NCBI RefSeq assembly: GCF_024586455.1
Contig: NW_026089623.1
Location: 14,450,236 to 14,514,235 of the forward strand
From: Bactrocera neohumeralis
Lineage: Eukaryota; Arthropoda; Insecta; Diptera; Tephritidae
DNA: 64,000 nt
Direction: 5' to 3'
Positions 22,205 to 32,876 of the stretch are shown in pieces; the first letter of the stretch is position 1; each line of letters starts with the position of its first letter. Under the pieces are notes generated by a model that was given only the letters and a program-made list of their open reading frames with translations, was not told where the DNA came from and searched no databases. Position numbers and translations under genes: made by a program.

Positions 22205-23110
22205 TCAATATGGCAGTCAAATTGGCGAAGCCTAAAGGTAGCAAATTTTACCATAAAAACATTTTCATTCCTAAACCCAGCCGAACATTCAACAAACGAC
22301 CTCGCTTCATCCATACAAACCGACGCCGTAACATCTTCCCGAGCGTCTTCGTGGCAATGGCAAAAGCTAAAAATCATAAATTGAACAACTTTCTGATATT
22401 CCTCTGGAAGGAAAAGTGTCAACCTCGCAAACCCGAAAAGCACAGAAACCGGCAACATAGTTCACGTCGATTTAAAATATTCTCGACACATTTAGAAGAT
22501 TCTCGTGCTCCTGTAAGATTTCAGATTGCAAAAATCCTGTACCGAAATATACAAGGGCACGAGAGCACCCATTGCAGAATCTAGTGATATATGAACAGCT
22601 GATTCGGTCAATTTATTGTAAATGACTATTGTGCTTGGCTATTGTGAATTGAGGCATCTTCTGCATTAATTTTTAACAAAAAACCTGTAACAAATCTTAA
22701 CAATTTAAATAAAAATTAAAAAATCTATTTAAAATTTACCTTCCTCAACAACTTAACGTCAAAATATGTATTTAAGTCAAATGACAGCTAGCACAGGGTT
22801 GCAAGTATTTTTTCACGTGTCATTGCACGAGAATAAACATGGGTTTTGGTCTGACATATTTCACAGCCATTGCAAATAATTTTCTGCGTGTGATTGTTGT
22901 TGTGCAGGTGCACTAAGAGGAAATATCTGCAATTCATGCACCGTGCAAGGATTTTTCAAGAGCAGGAGAATACCGCTATTGACTTTTTGCGTAAGTTTCG
23001 GCCATTGGTTGTCCGTAACAACGGAGATGCGAAAGATGCGTCCGACACTTGTTATTATGAATGTTTGTACATATGTATGTATATGGTATACAGACGGATG
23101 TGTCAAAGAA
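22205..23110 (+). repeat. Anonymous repeat family (FAM-X), copy 1
   Basis: Shares blocks with 59700-60320 and, inverted, with 56690-56860: CATCTTCCCGAGC, ATGGCAAAAGC..AAAT.ATAAATTGAACAA, AAGTGTCAACC, and later TTCGGCCATTGGTTG. An apparent 124-codon frame (22210-22584) runs through it, but the copies do not conserve that frame, so I read it as non-coding repeat. Class unknown. Confidence 0.5.
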
Positions 23111-23799
23111 ATAATAATGTATATGTACATTTGTATGTGCCGTGTAAGAACTTGCTTATTTTGCTTGTCGGTCTATGCACAAGAAATAAATTTTAAAAAT
23201 TTTATTGAAAATAAGATGAATCTGAAGACATTATGTAGGTATTTTTAAATTATAATTACAAAAAAAAAGAAGTATAAAAATAATTTTTACTTGATTTACT
23301 TGAAAATGTTCCTAAGCTTTTTGTCTTCGATTTCGGAACGTTACAATCAGCGTATCTATCATTGATGCCGTTGCCAGATCGATCGATTCCTTCTGAAGAA
23401 TCACGCTGAGTGAATGAGTTAGAAATAGAATATCACATAGGCAAAAAATATCAATTATAAATTCAAATTTACATACGGCTGCGGTGAGTTTCGTTGTGCA
23501 AGCTGTAACTTGAGTAAACCATCTATAAATCCTTCCGTCTGTAACTTGAATAAAAAATAAGATATGCTGATGAAACTTCGCTTCTTAAGCAATAAGAGTG
23601 TTGTAGAAGGGCGTTATAGGATAAGTGCCAGTAGCACAAAATGCTTCTGTTTATAGTAGGAGGAAGCATCGTAAGCCGGACGGTGGTACTTTAATCCTCT
23701 AAGAATAACCTACTGCCAAATCCATTGGTAGAGGTTTTTCAGCCTTTTTTTAAGCCTAACAATAAGTTATAAAATTGTAAATCTATTTAAAGACTAGAC

Positions 23800-25520
23800 A
23801 GGCTCAAGCAAGTGATTGAGTTGTTTTGGTGATACGTTGCTCTTTAATACGCAGGCATGTCTCTTCTTTTAAACCGTGTTTGATCTCAGGAATGCACCAA
23901 AGCATTAGCCAAAGGGTTTGGGTGATCTCGGAGTTTAGATATATTTTAATTCTGCTATATTCTACTTCTTTCTTTACCATAGTGTTTAATTTACTGCCCA
24001 AAATTGCAGACAGAAGTATTAACCACTTTAACAATTATTTAATAAAAATGCACACTGGTTAAAATGGAATGTTGATAGGGAATGTAAGCACGGATGCGTA
24101 TAACGATGTATAACTTATGAATATGACATCCCGTTGTCCATCCTTTTTGTTGAGTGGGTTGGTGTACAGGTGTGGTGAGTTGAGTTGGTGTTGTGTTATC
24201 GTGTCATCGGCTGTGGTGTATTAAGCTGTCTTGGTAGGGTGCGTCAGTTTTTTCCAGGAAGAGTGGGGAAGGCTTAACTCATTTAAACACATAGGAATAC
24301 CAAGGTTTTTATGGATATTTTCGTTAGGCACGTACCACGGTGAACACGTAATTGTTATAAGCATTCTCGATTGGAACCTTTGTATTATATCAATATTAGT
24401 TGCTCAGGTCGTACCCCACAGCTGAATGCCATACATCCAAATCGGCTTTATGACTGCATTATATAAAAGCACTTTATTGTCTAAGCTAAGTTTAGAGTTT
24501 TTATTTAAAAGCCAATTTAAATTTGCAGCTCTAATCTTCATACATACATGTTATTTTACTAGAGATATGTATATGTTCTCCACGTGAGCCCTCTATCTAA
24601 GTGAATACCAGGATATGTTACTTCGTTCACTTGGGGGTACTAAAATATTGTTTATTTTTACTGCCAAAAACATTTTTGGTCAAAGCTTCTGTTCATTCAC
24701 ATTTATACGCTAGCCATTCTTCGACAGAACTTAATTGCTCCGCTAATATTCTTGATGTCAGGATGTGGCAGTGGTTACGGCTCACTAGAGCTGTGTCATC
24801 CACAAAAGTTGAAGTTAATACATTGTTAGCAGTTGGAAGATCAGCTGTATATATGATGTATAAAGTTGGGCCCAAAACGCTGCCCTATGGTACACCAACC
24901 CTTATCTGTCTTTCATTCGATATTAAATCTCCTACTTTCATCAAAAATTGTCTATTATTTAAATAAGACTCCATTGTTTTATACAACTCTAAAGGTAAAA
25001 TAATAGTAATACTTTTTCAAATATTTTATAAAGACAGGGTAGAAGACTGATTGGTCTGTATGAAGACGGCTGTGTTAAGTCTTTCCCAGGTTTATCTATT
25101 AAGATAATCTGCGACTTTTTCCATGAAATTGGATAGTATCCGAAGCTAAGAATTGCATTGAAGAGCAAAGAGAGCACCTCTATAGCAATAATTGGTAACT
25201 CAATTAGCATTTTTGGGGAAATATTATCATGTCCCGGCTACTTTTTTGGATTAAATTCTTTGTGTGATTCGAATAATTTCAGAAGGTAAAGTCTTAAAAG
25301 ACTTGGGCGACTCTTTAGTTGTGTTGGGTAAGATTGACAGCTTAAATTTGTTCTTTGCCAAATTGGGTTGAAATACCTTTTGTAGGTGATTTGCAAAACA
25401 ATTTGCCATTTCCTCGTCTCTTCGAGACCAATTTCCACCCAAGTCTCGTATAGGCATGTTGGAGTCAGTTGGTGGCTTCATGGACTTTTGGGCTTTCCAA
25501 CGGGAGTTTTGCTTATGATA
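23800..25520 (-). pseudogene. Jockey-type ORF2 relic in arm 1
   Basis: Reverse-strand pieces: IRDLGGNWSRRDEEMANCFA (25565-25251 frame), SWKKSQIILIDKPGKDLTQP and SSYRPISLLPCLYKIFEKVL (25210-24989), GPTLYIIYTADLP and FVDDTALVSR (24875-24693), then C-terminal pieces. About 240 bp of RT between KVLL and LELYKTME are deleted. A TAG at the Gln of VPQGSVLGP is shared with arm 2. Confidence 0.8.
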
Positions 25521-25730
25521 TAGCCCTGACAGACGAGCAAAATTAATACCCCTTAAGCAACGCAAATGCGCATTGCAATTTTATGATGACAGACGGCAGA
25601 CTTGTGCTTTCGACAGCTGATTTGTTTATTATTAAAAAAAAAGGTAAAATAAAAATGAATAAGATAAATTATTAATAGAAATCATTTATTATTAACTACG
25701 TTAAAAGATAATAGAGTGAAATTAAAAGTA
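25521..25730 (+). mobile_element. TAGCCCTGACAG element, copy A (truncated)
   Basis: Begins TAGCCCTGACAGACGAGCAA at 25521 and is cut at 25730 by the A-tail of the neighbouring jockey-type element. Copies B (38709-39240) and C (39501-39909 plus 48074-48235) are related. It keeps the site where BEL-2 entered copy C, still empty (ATCAT at 25681-25685). Confidence 0.75.
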
Positions 25731-25911
25731 TTTTTTTTTATTATTATTATTATTGTCAGTTTATTTAGTAAGTAAATTACAAAAATAAACTTAATACTAA
25801 GGTGCTAGCACAGAAAGCGCCATCGACCGGTGGTATGTTAGATGTATGATTTAATTACGTATATTTCAAACATCGTACAGAATGTTGCTAAGTCTTAAGA
25901 TATTCATTAAA

Positions 25912-26776
25912 CTATGTATATACATTTTGTTTTGTAAATATTTTTAGTAGTTCTGGGATTACGGGTAAGTTCAGCTGTTCTTGTACTTGTTTTATTTTGT
26001 GGCATTCTTCGGTTATATGTTGTATGGATATTGTTTCCAGATTACACAGCTTGCATAGGGGCGCACTAGTTTTCTGCATTAAGTGTTGGTGTGTAAGCAG
26101 AGTGTGTCCGAGTCTCAGGCGAGTGAATTTCTGTACGTATATCCTTTTGCAGTCGTTGGGGAATAAGGTTGGTTTTCCTATGGTGTTAAATTGTTTGTAA
26201 TGGTGTGTGTAGCTTTCCCATGCTTCTAAACGTTTGTTCTGTAAATGGTGCTTAAAGAATCGATTTATGTCGGATTTTGTTGTGGTTTGTTGTTCTTGAA
26301 TTGGTGCACGTATTGCGAAACGCACTGCTTTGTCGGCTTCTTCGTTGCCTTTGATTCCTATATGTCCGGGAACCCACATTATTTTTATTTTGTTTTGGAA
26401 TTGGATAAGCAAATCGCGGATTTCTGCTATTGTATTGTTGCGGTGTAGGGTGTTGCATATTGCTTGAATGGTGGACAGCGAGTCTGTGCAGATAATGTGT
26501 TTGCCCTTTTTGGTTTTAAATATTTTTATGGCGGATAATATGGCTTCCGATTCCGCTGTGAATATGGAGCAATATTCCTCGAGTCTTGAGAGTCGTAGAG
26601 TTTGGTGGTTATTGTCTATTATTGCATAACTGACTCCTGTGTTTGTTTTTGCTCCGTCGGTGTAGTGAAATTTCCAGTTTTTATATTCATTTTGTATTTC
26701 GAGGAATAACTGGATGTAAACTGTTGCACTTGTGTTGTCTTTTTTTTTGTAGGTTAGATTTTTAATTATACTTGTT
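25912..26776 (-). pseudogene. RNase H and C-terminal CCHC region of jockey-type ORF2
   Basis: The reverse strand shows the four RNase H blocks: FHYTDGAKTNTGVSYA, AESEAILSAI, CTDSLSTIQAI and MWVPGHIGIKGNEEADK. These carry the acidic D-E-D-D/H set. Next comes TRLRLGHTLLTHQHLM and CKLCNLETISIQHITEECH, the C-terminal Cys-His knuckle common in I/jockey ORF2. RNase H removes the RNA strand after first-strand synthesis. Separated from the RT by a frameshift near 26790. Confidence 0.8.
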
Positions 26777-28897
26777 TTACTGAAACTCCACGGGGGGTTT
26801 TCGGGTGCGTATAATAGTTTTTGTTGTAGTGTAATTCCTTTGTTTGTTTTGGATGGCAGTTGGAGACTTGTTATTAGTTTGTTTTTGTATTTTTTTGAAG
26901 TTGTAGAAGTGAGGTCGTTCCATCACGTTGATTATTTTGTAGTATAGCTTCGCTGTGACTTCTTCAATTCGTTGCTCTAAGCTGGGTAAACCAGCTTCTG
27001 TAAGTATGTTAGTGATAGGCGTGGACGTAAATGCTCCTATGCAATAGCGAGCTGCCGCATGGTATGTTCCTTTTAGTTTGTTTAGATTTGCTTTAGCAGT
27101 ACGTCCGTATATAGCTAGGCCGTAATCTAGCTTTGGCAAAAAAATGGCTTTAAAGATGTTTATGATTGTATTAATGTGGCAGTTGCTGTGAAAGCTTGCC
27201 AGACGTTTTATTAGGTTTAACCTTCTTGTTTTAATTTTGAGCTGTGTTCTCTTGGCTCTGATATGTTCACGCCAAGTAAGTCTTTTATCCAAATGTAATC
27301 CGAGGTATCTTACACTATTGGATTTAGGAATTATGACTCCATTAAGATTTACGCTGGGGCACTCTTCTTTTCTCAATGTGAAGGTGATTTGAGCAGATTT
27401 TGAGGCGTTTACCGAGATGTTCCAGTTTCTAAGCCAGGATTGCAATTGATCTAGCTGTGCTTGTGCGGTTTCAGCAGCTTCACTAGCCGAGTAGGAGGAT
27501 GAAAGTATAGCAGTGTCGTCTGCGTAGGTGGCAACTATTAATTTATCGTCTTCTAGTATTGGCATGTCTGCGGTAAAAACTGTGTAGAGCGTTGGTCCCA
27601 GAACACTACCTTGGGGGACTCCTGCTTTTATCTCGTGTATATCCGAGATTTCGTCTTGAATTTTAACGTAGAAATGCCTGAAACTCAGATAGGACCTGAG
27701 GAAGAGATACAGCGGGGTAGGTAGTATCTTTTTAATTTTGTACAGTAGGCCTGAGTGCCAGACTCTGTCAAATGCCTGCTGAATGTCTAGGAAAATCGCA
27801 CAACAATACTTCTTCTCTTCCAGACTACAAAGTATAGATTTCACAATACGATGGCATTGTTCCGGTGTTCCGTGCATTTCTCTGAAACCAAATTAATGAT
27901 CTGGGATGATCGATTGTCTTTCCAGCTCTGGCAGTAGTCTTCGAAGAAATATTCTTTCGAGTATTTTCGAGAATATTGTCAGTAGGCTTATTGGTCTATA
28001 TGAAGATAACTCATTTTCCGGCTTGTTTGGCTTTGGTATCATAGTTATTTCAGCACATTTCCACTGCGTAGGGAAATGACTTAGCCTGAAGCTACAGTTA
28101 AAAAGCAACACTAGAAATAACAGGCATTTCTTGGGAAGATTTTTGATTGTCCATGCGTCGATATTGTCGTGACCTGGAGACTTTGAATCTTTTATCCGCG
28201 AAATTTCCGACTGAACTTCTGAGAGTCTTACGCTTGTTAGAGGTTTATCCATTGGGCATGGACTGTCGATGTATTCTTCAACGTCCCGGCGTTGGCTGGT
28301 ACTGTTGAAGTTAAATGGCTCAAATAAGATGGTTGGCAAAAGCATGAGCTTTGCTTGTGTTTGATCTACACCAAGAATTGTTGGCATCTTTTACCGGAAC
28401 CTGTCTTACGGTGGGCCGTTTTAGGTATTTGGTGGCCTTCCATATACTATAGTCCCCGTCCTTGTTTGGATCAACATTTTTGAGGTATTCTCCTATCGAT
28501 TCTTCTTTAAGTTCAGCCAACTTAGTTTTAAGCTCCTTGGTTGCTTTGTTAAGGGCTGTTTTGTCATTTGGATTCCTGCTGTTGTGCCAAATCCTTCGAA
28601 GTCGCCTCTTGTGTTTAACCAATTTAGAGACTTCATCAGAATATGGTTGCCTATTTCTTTGTGTTCGACAAGGTTTTTTACAACTGTTCGTTGACGTTAA
28701 AAAGGTGGCTTCGTGTATTTTGTTGGTAAATATTTCCACAGCATCATCTAAATCTCTTGTTGAGTTAATCTCCATGTTGAGATTAATATTGGACTCAAGT
28801 CGGGCTTGAAAAAGTTTTATGTCAGATCTCTTTTTTAATATACGCTGCTTCTGAGCAGTGACTAAAGCAGGCGAATTAAAATTAATAATGAGAGCAG
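26777..28897 (-). pseudogene. Reverse transcriptase of the RNase H-bearing jockey-type element
   Basis: Frames 28991-28320, 28387-27893 and 27877-26777 tile the RT: SIWKATKYLKRPT, KSPGHDNIDAWTIKNLP, SSYRPISLLTIFSKILERI, then (after a TAA where Gln is expected, near 27890) FLDIQQAFDRVWH, AGVPQGSVLGPTLY, VATYADDTAIL (catalytic Asp pair near 27520) and VRYLGLHLDKRLTW. A frameshift lies near 28350. Apart from those two breaks the RT is well conserved. Confidence 0.9.
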
Positions 28898-29218
28898 TGT
28901 TGACGCCGCCCCCGCTCAATTTCTTTGCCACGTCTGTAATCTTTTCTTTCTTTCTTTTCGAAGTTTTTTCGGAGTTTTTATTAGCGCGCAACTAAACTCT
29001 AACTAAAAAAAAGTTGCGCGCGCTCTCTCCTTTTGCGACCGCTCAGCTATACAGACGTGGTAAGTGTTGTTCCAATTTGTTATATTTAAATACATTTATT
29101 ATATGAAACCCTTTGTTTTATTTAATATTTCTGTGGAATAAATTGCGCCGACCGTTTCCCCACGGCCAACCACATCTTTGGAACGAGCGAGCACCGTGCT
29201 CCACCACCCGAATTATCA
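28898..29218 (+). repeat. BEL-1 5' LTR (321 bp)
   Basis: From TGTTGACGCCGC to CACCCGAATTATCA. Contains AATAAA near 29138 as a likely poly-A signal and GCGCGCAACT/AGTTGCGCGC, a 10-bp inverted repeat around 28985-29022. Confidence 0.95.
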
Positions 29219-29219
29219 T

Positions 29220-29236
29220 TGGTCCTTCGAGCCGGA
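29220..29236 (+). promoter_or_regulatory. BEL-1 primer-binding site (tRNA-Tyr)
   Basis: TGGTCCTTCGAGCCGGA equals the complement of the 3' end of insect tRNA-Tyr (ends GGCTCGAAGGACCA), as I remember that tRNA. It starts 1 bp after the LTR. Confidence 0.75.
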
Positions 29237-30520
29237 TAACAGGTAACAAGTCGATTTTTTATTAAAGTGAAAGTGCATAATTTGCCCAATTTAGCAACAC
29301 GCAAGTTACAGCCAAACATATTTTGGATTTGTGCTCTGCAAGCTAAAAGGCAATAGATTGGTTAATTTGTGCATCATTTATGTACAAAACCAATTGTGCT
29401 GTGTGAAGTGGAGACCAAAACTTATTTTTGGCACTCTACCCACAAAATCAAAGCACAAGATTGCAGGTAGTATTGTACTTCATTTAAGTACAACAACAAA
29501 TACACCTGGCAAATGCACTATTTCACTTTACAAAACAAACCATACACACTGTTATCCGAATAAAATTATAAATTTCTTGGACGCACAAACCTACAATCTC
29601 TCTCGGTTTTTTGTTTTTTTTTCCTTGTGGTTAATTTGAGGCTAGTCGCTCAACTCTGCCTTTCCATATATTGCTCGAATAGCAATAAAGGCAAGCAGCA
29701 ATAGCGCAGCTGCAGTTTCGCGAGTGCAAAAAAAAAAAAAAAAAAAAAACCACACACAAAATTAAAACAAGTGAAGTGAGAAATTAGAAAAAGTGAAGTG
29801 AGCGACAGCGAGAAAGCCAAGCAGCACAGGCAAACTGCAAAGTCAGAGGAGCAAAGGCGAAGACCCAAAGACCAAGCAGCGAAGGCAAAGCAGCAAAGAG
29901 AAGCAGCACAGGCCAAGCAGCAAAGGGAGAGCAGCAAAGGCACAGCAGCAAAGGCAAAGCAGCACAGCAGCCATCCCAGAAGGACAGCAACAAACAAATA
30001 GTGTAGTGTTAAATTAAATAACCCAGTGAACAAAAGTGAAAGTGAAGTGCTTGCGAATTTTTACCTGTATTTGTATTTGGATTTTAATAAAGCAATTAAG
30101 CACAAAGCAATTTTGTTTGTGTACATATTCGAAGACTAGGCGTGCTAGTGCATTGGGCCGATTACCCAGCAAGCACATTCAAATTAAATTTTGGAAAAAT
30201 ATTTTGAGGAAATACTTCACTAAATTTTCAAGTGCAAGTACAAGTGCATTGGGCCGATTACCCAGCAAGCACATTGTAATTATATTCGAAAAAAATACTT
30301 TGCGAAAACAGTTTTAAATTTATTAATTTTTTTTTGTGCCTTCGAATATTCACGCTTCACTAAGAAACAACGCACTACTAATTTGTAGTTTGTCCGTGAT
30401 TGGTTCTATAACTTTTGAACTTTTTGCAACATAATTGCAAATATTTTTTAAATTTTAATTTCAAAGCTTTAGATCCGATTTTGTGCAACTTTTTGCAGTT
30501 CCGGTTCAATTTTTGAACAC
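29237..30520 (+). other. BEL-1 leader
   Basis: A 1.3 kb untranslated leader. It has a poly-A run (29730-29749), a 67-codon Lys/Gln/Ala repeat frame (29798-30001) that I do not claim is translated, and a 33-bp direct repeat starting AGTGCATTGGGCCGATTACC at 30147 and 30243. The splice donor for ORF3 would be expected here. Confidence 0.6.
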
Positions 30521-30526
30521 AATGGA

Positions 30527-31990
30527 AGCCATCAGAGCACTCCAACAGCAAACAACCAAAGTGCCTACTCTCTGGAAGTACAACTAACTGAACTGAAATC
30601 TCTGTGGGCAGAGGTAAAGTCAGAATACAAGTTGTGTTTGCCAAAGGTGGATCCTTTTGACACAAGCTCAATTGATGACATTAAGCTTAAATATTCAAGC
30701 TGTTACCACGCGTATGTGTGTTGCGCGGCCTTGATGGGCGAACACATGCACAACCTCACGGCTTTCAACCAAAGCCCTACTTCGAATTCTACGGTGATTC
30801 AACCTGAACGGTTACAACAAACGGTAGAACCCGTGAGGTATTCCATCAACTTACCGCCATGTGATACCGAAATATTTCATGGCGATGTTTTACAATGGCC
30901 CTCTTTTAGGGATTTATTTGCCGCCATTTATGGGAATAACCCAAGGCTCTCTCCAGTGGAGAAGTTATTCCATCTAAATCAAAAAACGCGAGGTGAGGCA
31001 AAAGATATCGTTTCGAAAGCGCCATTGACGAATGACGGATTCGCATTGGCTTGGAACAATTTGTTGTGTAGGTATGAAAACAAGCGAGTGCTTGTCAATA
31101 CACAGTTAAATTTACTATTCAAGCTTCCGCACATCTCTACAGAATCTGAGACCGAACTCAGAAATTTACAGCGGGAGATTAATAGCTTCATTTCAGCTTT
31201 ACAAATACATGGCATCAATGTAGATAGTTGGGATGCCTTATTTACGTATTTGTGTTCTATCCGACTCCCGGATTATACACTGTCGCTTTGGGAACAATCT
31301 CTGGATTCGGATTCAGAGATCTCAAAATGGGTTGACTTAGACAAATTTCTAACCAAACGGGTTAAAACGCTTGAGAGAGTATCAAACCTCAAAGGCGATT
31401 TGGGTACTCAACCCAAGATTAAATCGGCTGATGGTGAAGGTCGGATACCAACCTTGCAGTCAAGGATTGAATCCAAACCCATCAATTCCCATCACGCCAA
31501 GACAAATAATATCAAATGTAAACTGTGCTCATCTCAATCGCACATTTTGAAAACTTGTCAAAGATTCATTGAGATGCAGCCTAACGCACGGTTAAATGCT
31601 GTCAGAAAACTCCACGTCTGCCTAAACTGTTTATCAGACTCACATGAAGTAAAAATTTGTAAAAGTCTGTTTAATTGTAATAAATGTAAACAGAGACATC
31701 ACTTTATGATTCACCGGGATCAGAGTGAGGAAATAGCTCAGATGTCCGACAGCACAAACCCTACTGAGATTTCTACTAAATCTCATGTGGCCTCTATTAA
31801 GGCCAATATTTCAAATGTGCCTACCAGTCGAAGCATGCTCTTAGATACAGCCATGGTGACCGTATGTCACAACGAGAGCACCTTCACTGTCAGAGCCCTG
31901 ATTGATTCAGGATCTGAAGCCACCTTCGTAAGCAATAGTCTGCAAAAACGCTTACATCTGGCAAGCAAAAATATCAGCGCGCGAGTTTGA
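30527..31990 (+). pseudogene. BEL-1 gag and start of protease
   Basis: An ATG at 30522 (MEAIRALQQQTT) opens gag; a frameshift near 30560 leads into the long frame 30632-31990. It has the BEL-type capsid block (DTEIFHGDVLQWPSFRDLF), LPDYTLSLWEQSLDSD, tandem zinc knuckles (CKLCSSQSHILKTC, CLNCLSDSHEVKIC, CNKCKQRHHFMIH) and the protease site RALIDSGSEATFVS, with catalytic Asp. A TGA at 31988 then stops the frame 4 bp before the next frame resumes. Forms the particle and packages RNA. Confidence 0.85.
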
Positions 31991-32818
31991 GGATTGAATA
32001 ATACCGTATCAGGACGAGTTCAATCGGTATGCTCGATTACAATTGGCTCGCCCCGTAACAAAAGTTTAAGACTAGAAGCGGAGGCATTACTGCCAAAATT
32101 GACTGGACTGCTTCCATCCAGATCAATAAACCCTTCGATTGTTAAAAGGTTACCCACTATCTCCTTAGCGGATAAAAATTTCTATACGAGTCAAAAGGTT
32201 GACTTGTTGATCGGAGCAGATCTTTACCCGAAAATTATACTGAACGGGGTAAAATCGAAAATCTTCGGATCCCTCGTAGCACAACGTACGGTGTTCGGTT
32301 GGATTACAACAGGTTCCGTTCCCTCCGAAGAAACAAAAATAAATTCAACAATATCTCAACAACAAACACAAAATCATTTTTGTAGTGTAAAAATTACAAA
32401 TTTTTTACCTAAACAACAACAACAACGCAAACATCATCAGCAGCAACAACACAATAGCAATCAGCGGAATAGAAATGAATTGGCAGAACAAGAAATAACC
32501 GACAGACCGCTATCATTCGTAAACCAATGTGAAAATTTAAAGGACTTAAGTCAGCACTTTTGTCAGAGATGGAAGACCAAATACTTAAAGGAACTGCAGA
32601 AACGAAAGAAATGGAAACATTCCCAACAGAACGTCCAAGTCAACGACCTGGTGGCAGTTCGTGATGAAAATGTACCTCCAAATGAAAGGAGATTAGGCAG
32701 CATCATCAAAGTATATCCAGGGTTGGATCAACGAGTTCGGGTGGTGGACATCCAAACTCAACGCGGTTTAATTTGTCGGCCTATCACAAAGATTGTCATT
32801 GTACCCAATCAATGTTAA
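31991..32818 (+). pseudogene. BEL-1 protease fused to integrase C-terminal domain
   Basis: Continues gag-pro in the same frame after the TGA. Residues 1-110 are the rest of the BEL protease region (VDLLIGADLYPKIILNGVKS, FGSLVAQRTVFGWITTG). Then comes a Gln/His-rich joint (32350-32490) and directly the integrase C-terminal DUF5641-like module (LSQHFCQRWKTKYLKELQKR, VNDLVAVRDENVPPNERRLG, RVRVVDIQTQRG). Roughly 2.5 kb of RT, RNase H and integrase core present in BEL-2 are missing, with the frame kept. Cannot make its own RT. Confidence 0.85.
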
Positions 32819-32861
32819 TTTCATATTATAAACTCTCACGTTAATAATCTTTATTTTCGTT

Positions 32862-32863
32862 AG
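32862..32863 (+). promoter_or_regulatory. Candidate 3' splice site before BEL-1 ORF3
   Basis: TCTTTATTTTCGTTAG is a pyrimidine-rich tract ending in AG, 13 bp before the ORF3 ATG at 32877. A spliced subgenomic mRNA, as for env genes of errantiviruses, would place ORF3 first. Inference. Confidence 0.5.
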
Positions 32864-32876
32864 AAAATTATTTAAA

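Larger units (their letters stand above)
23489..25730 (-). repeat. Inverted duplication, arm 1
   Basis: Matches 48074-50898 (plus 39860-39909) in opposite orientation at high identity. It contains, in order, a GGAC-repeat fragment, non-coding sequence, a jockey-type ORF2 relic and part of a TAGCCCTGACAG element. Relative to arm 2 it lacks about 240 bp inside RT (near 25000) and about 400 bp near 23722. It ends at 25730, where the tail of the next element begins. Confidence 0.85.

Noticed and set aside
22210..22584. 124-codon forward frame as a basic host protein
   Set aside because: The same DNA recurs at 56.7 and 59.8 kb without keeping this frame, so it is part of a non-coding repeat.
29798..30001. 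67-codon Lys/Gln/Ala-rich frame in the BEL-1 leader as a gene
   Set aside because: It arises from a simple purine repeat in an LTR-element leader and has no family likeness; kept only as a repeat observation.
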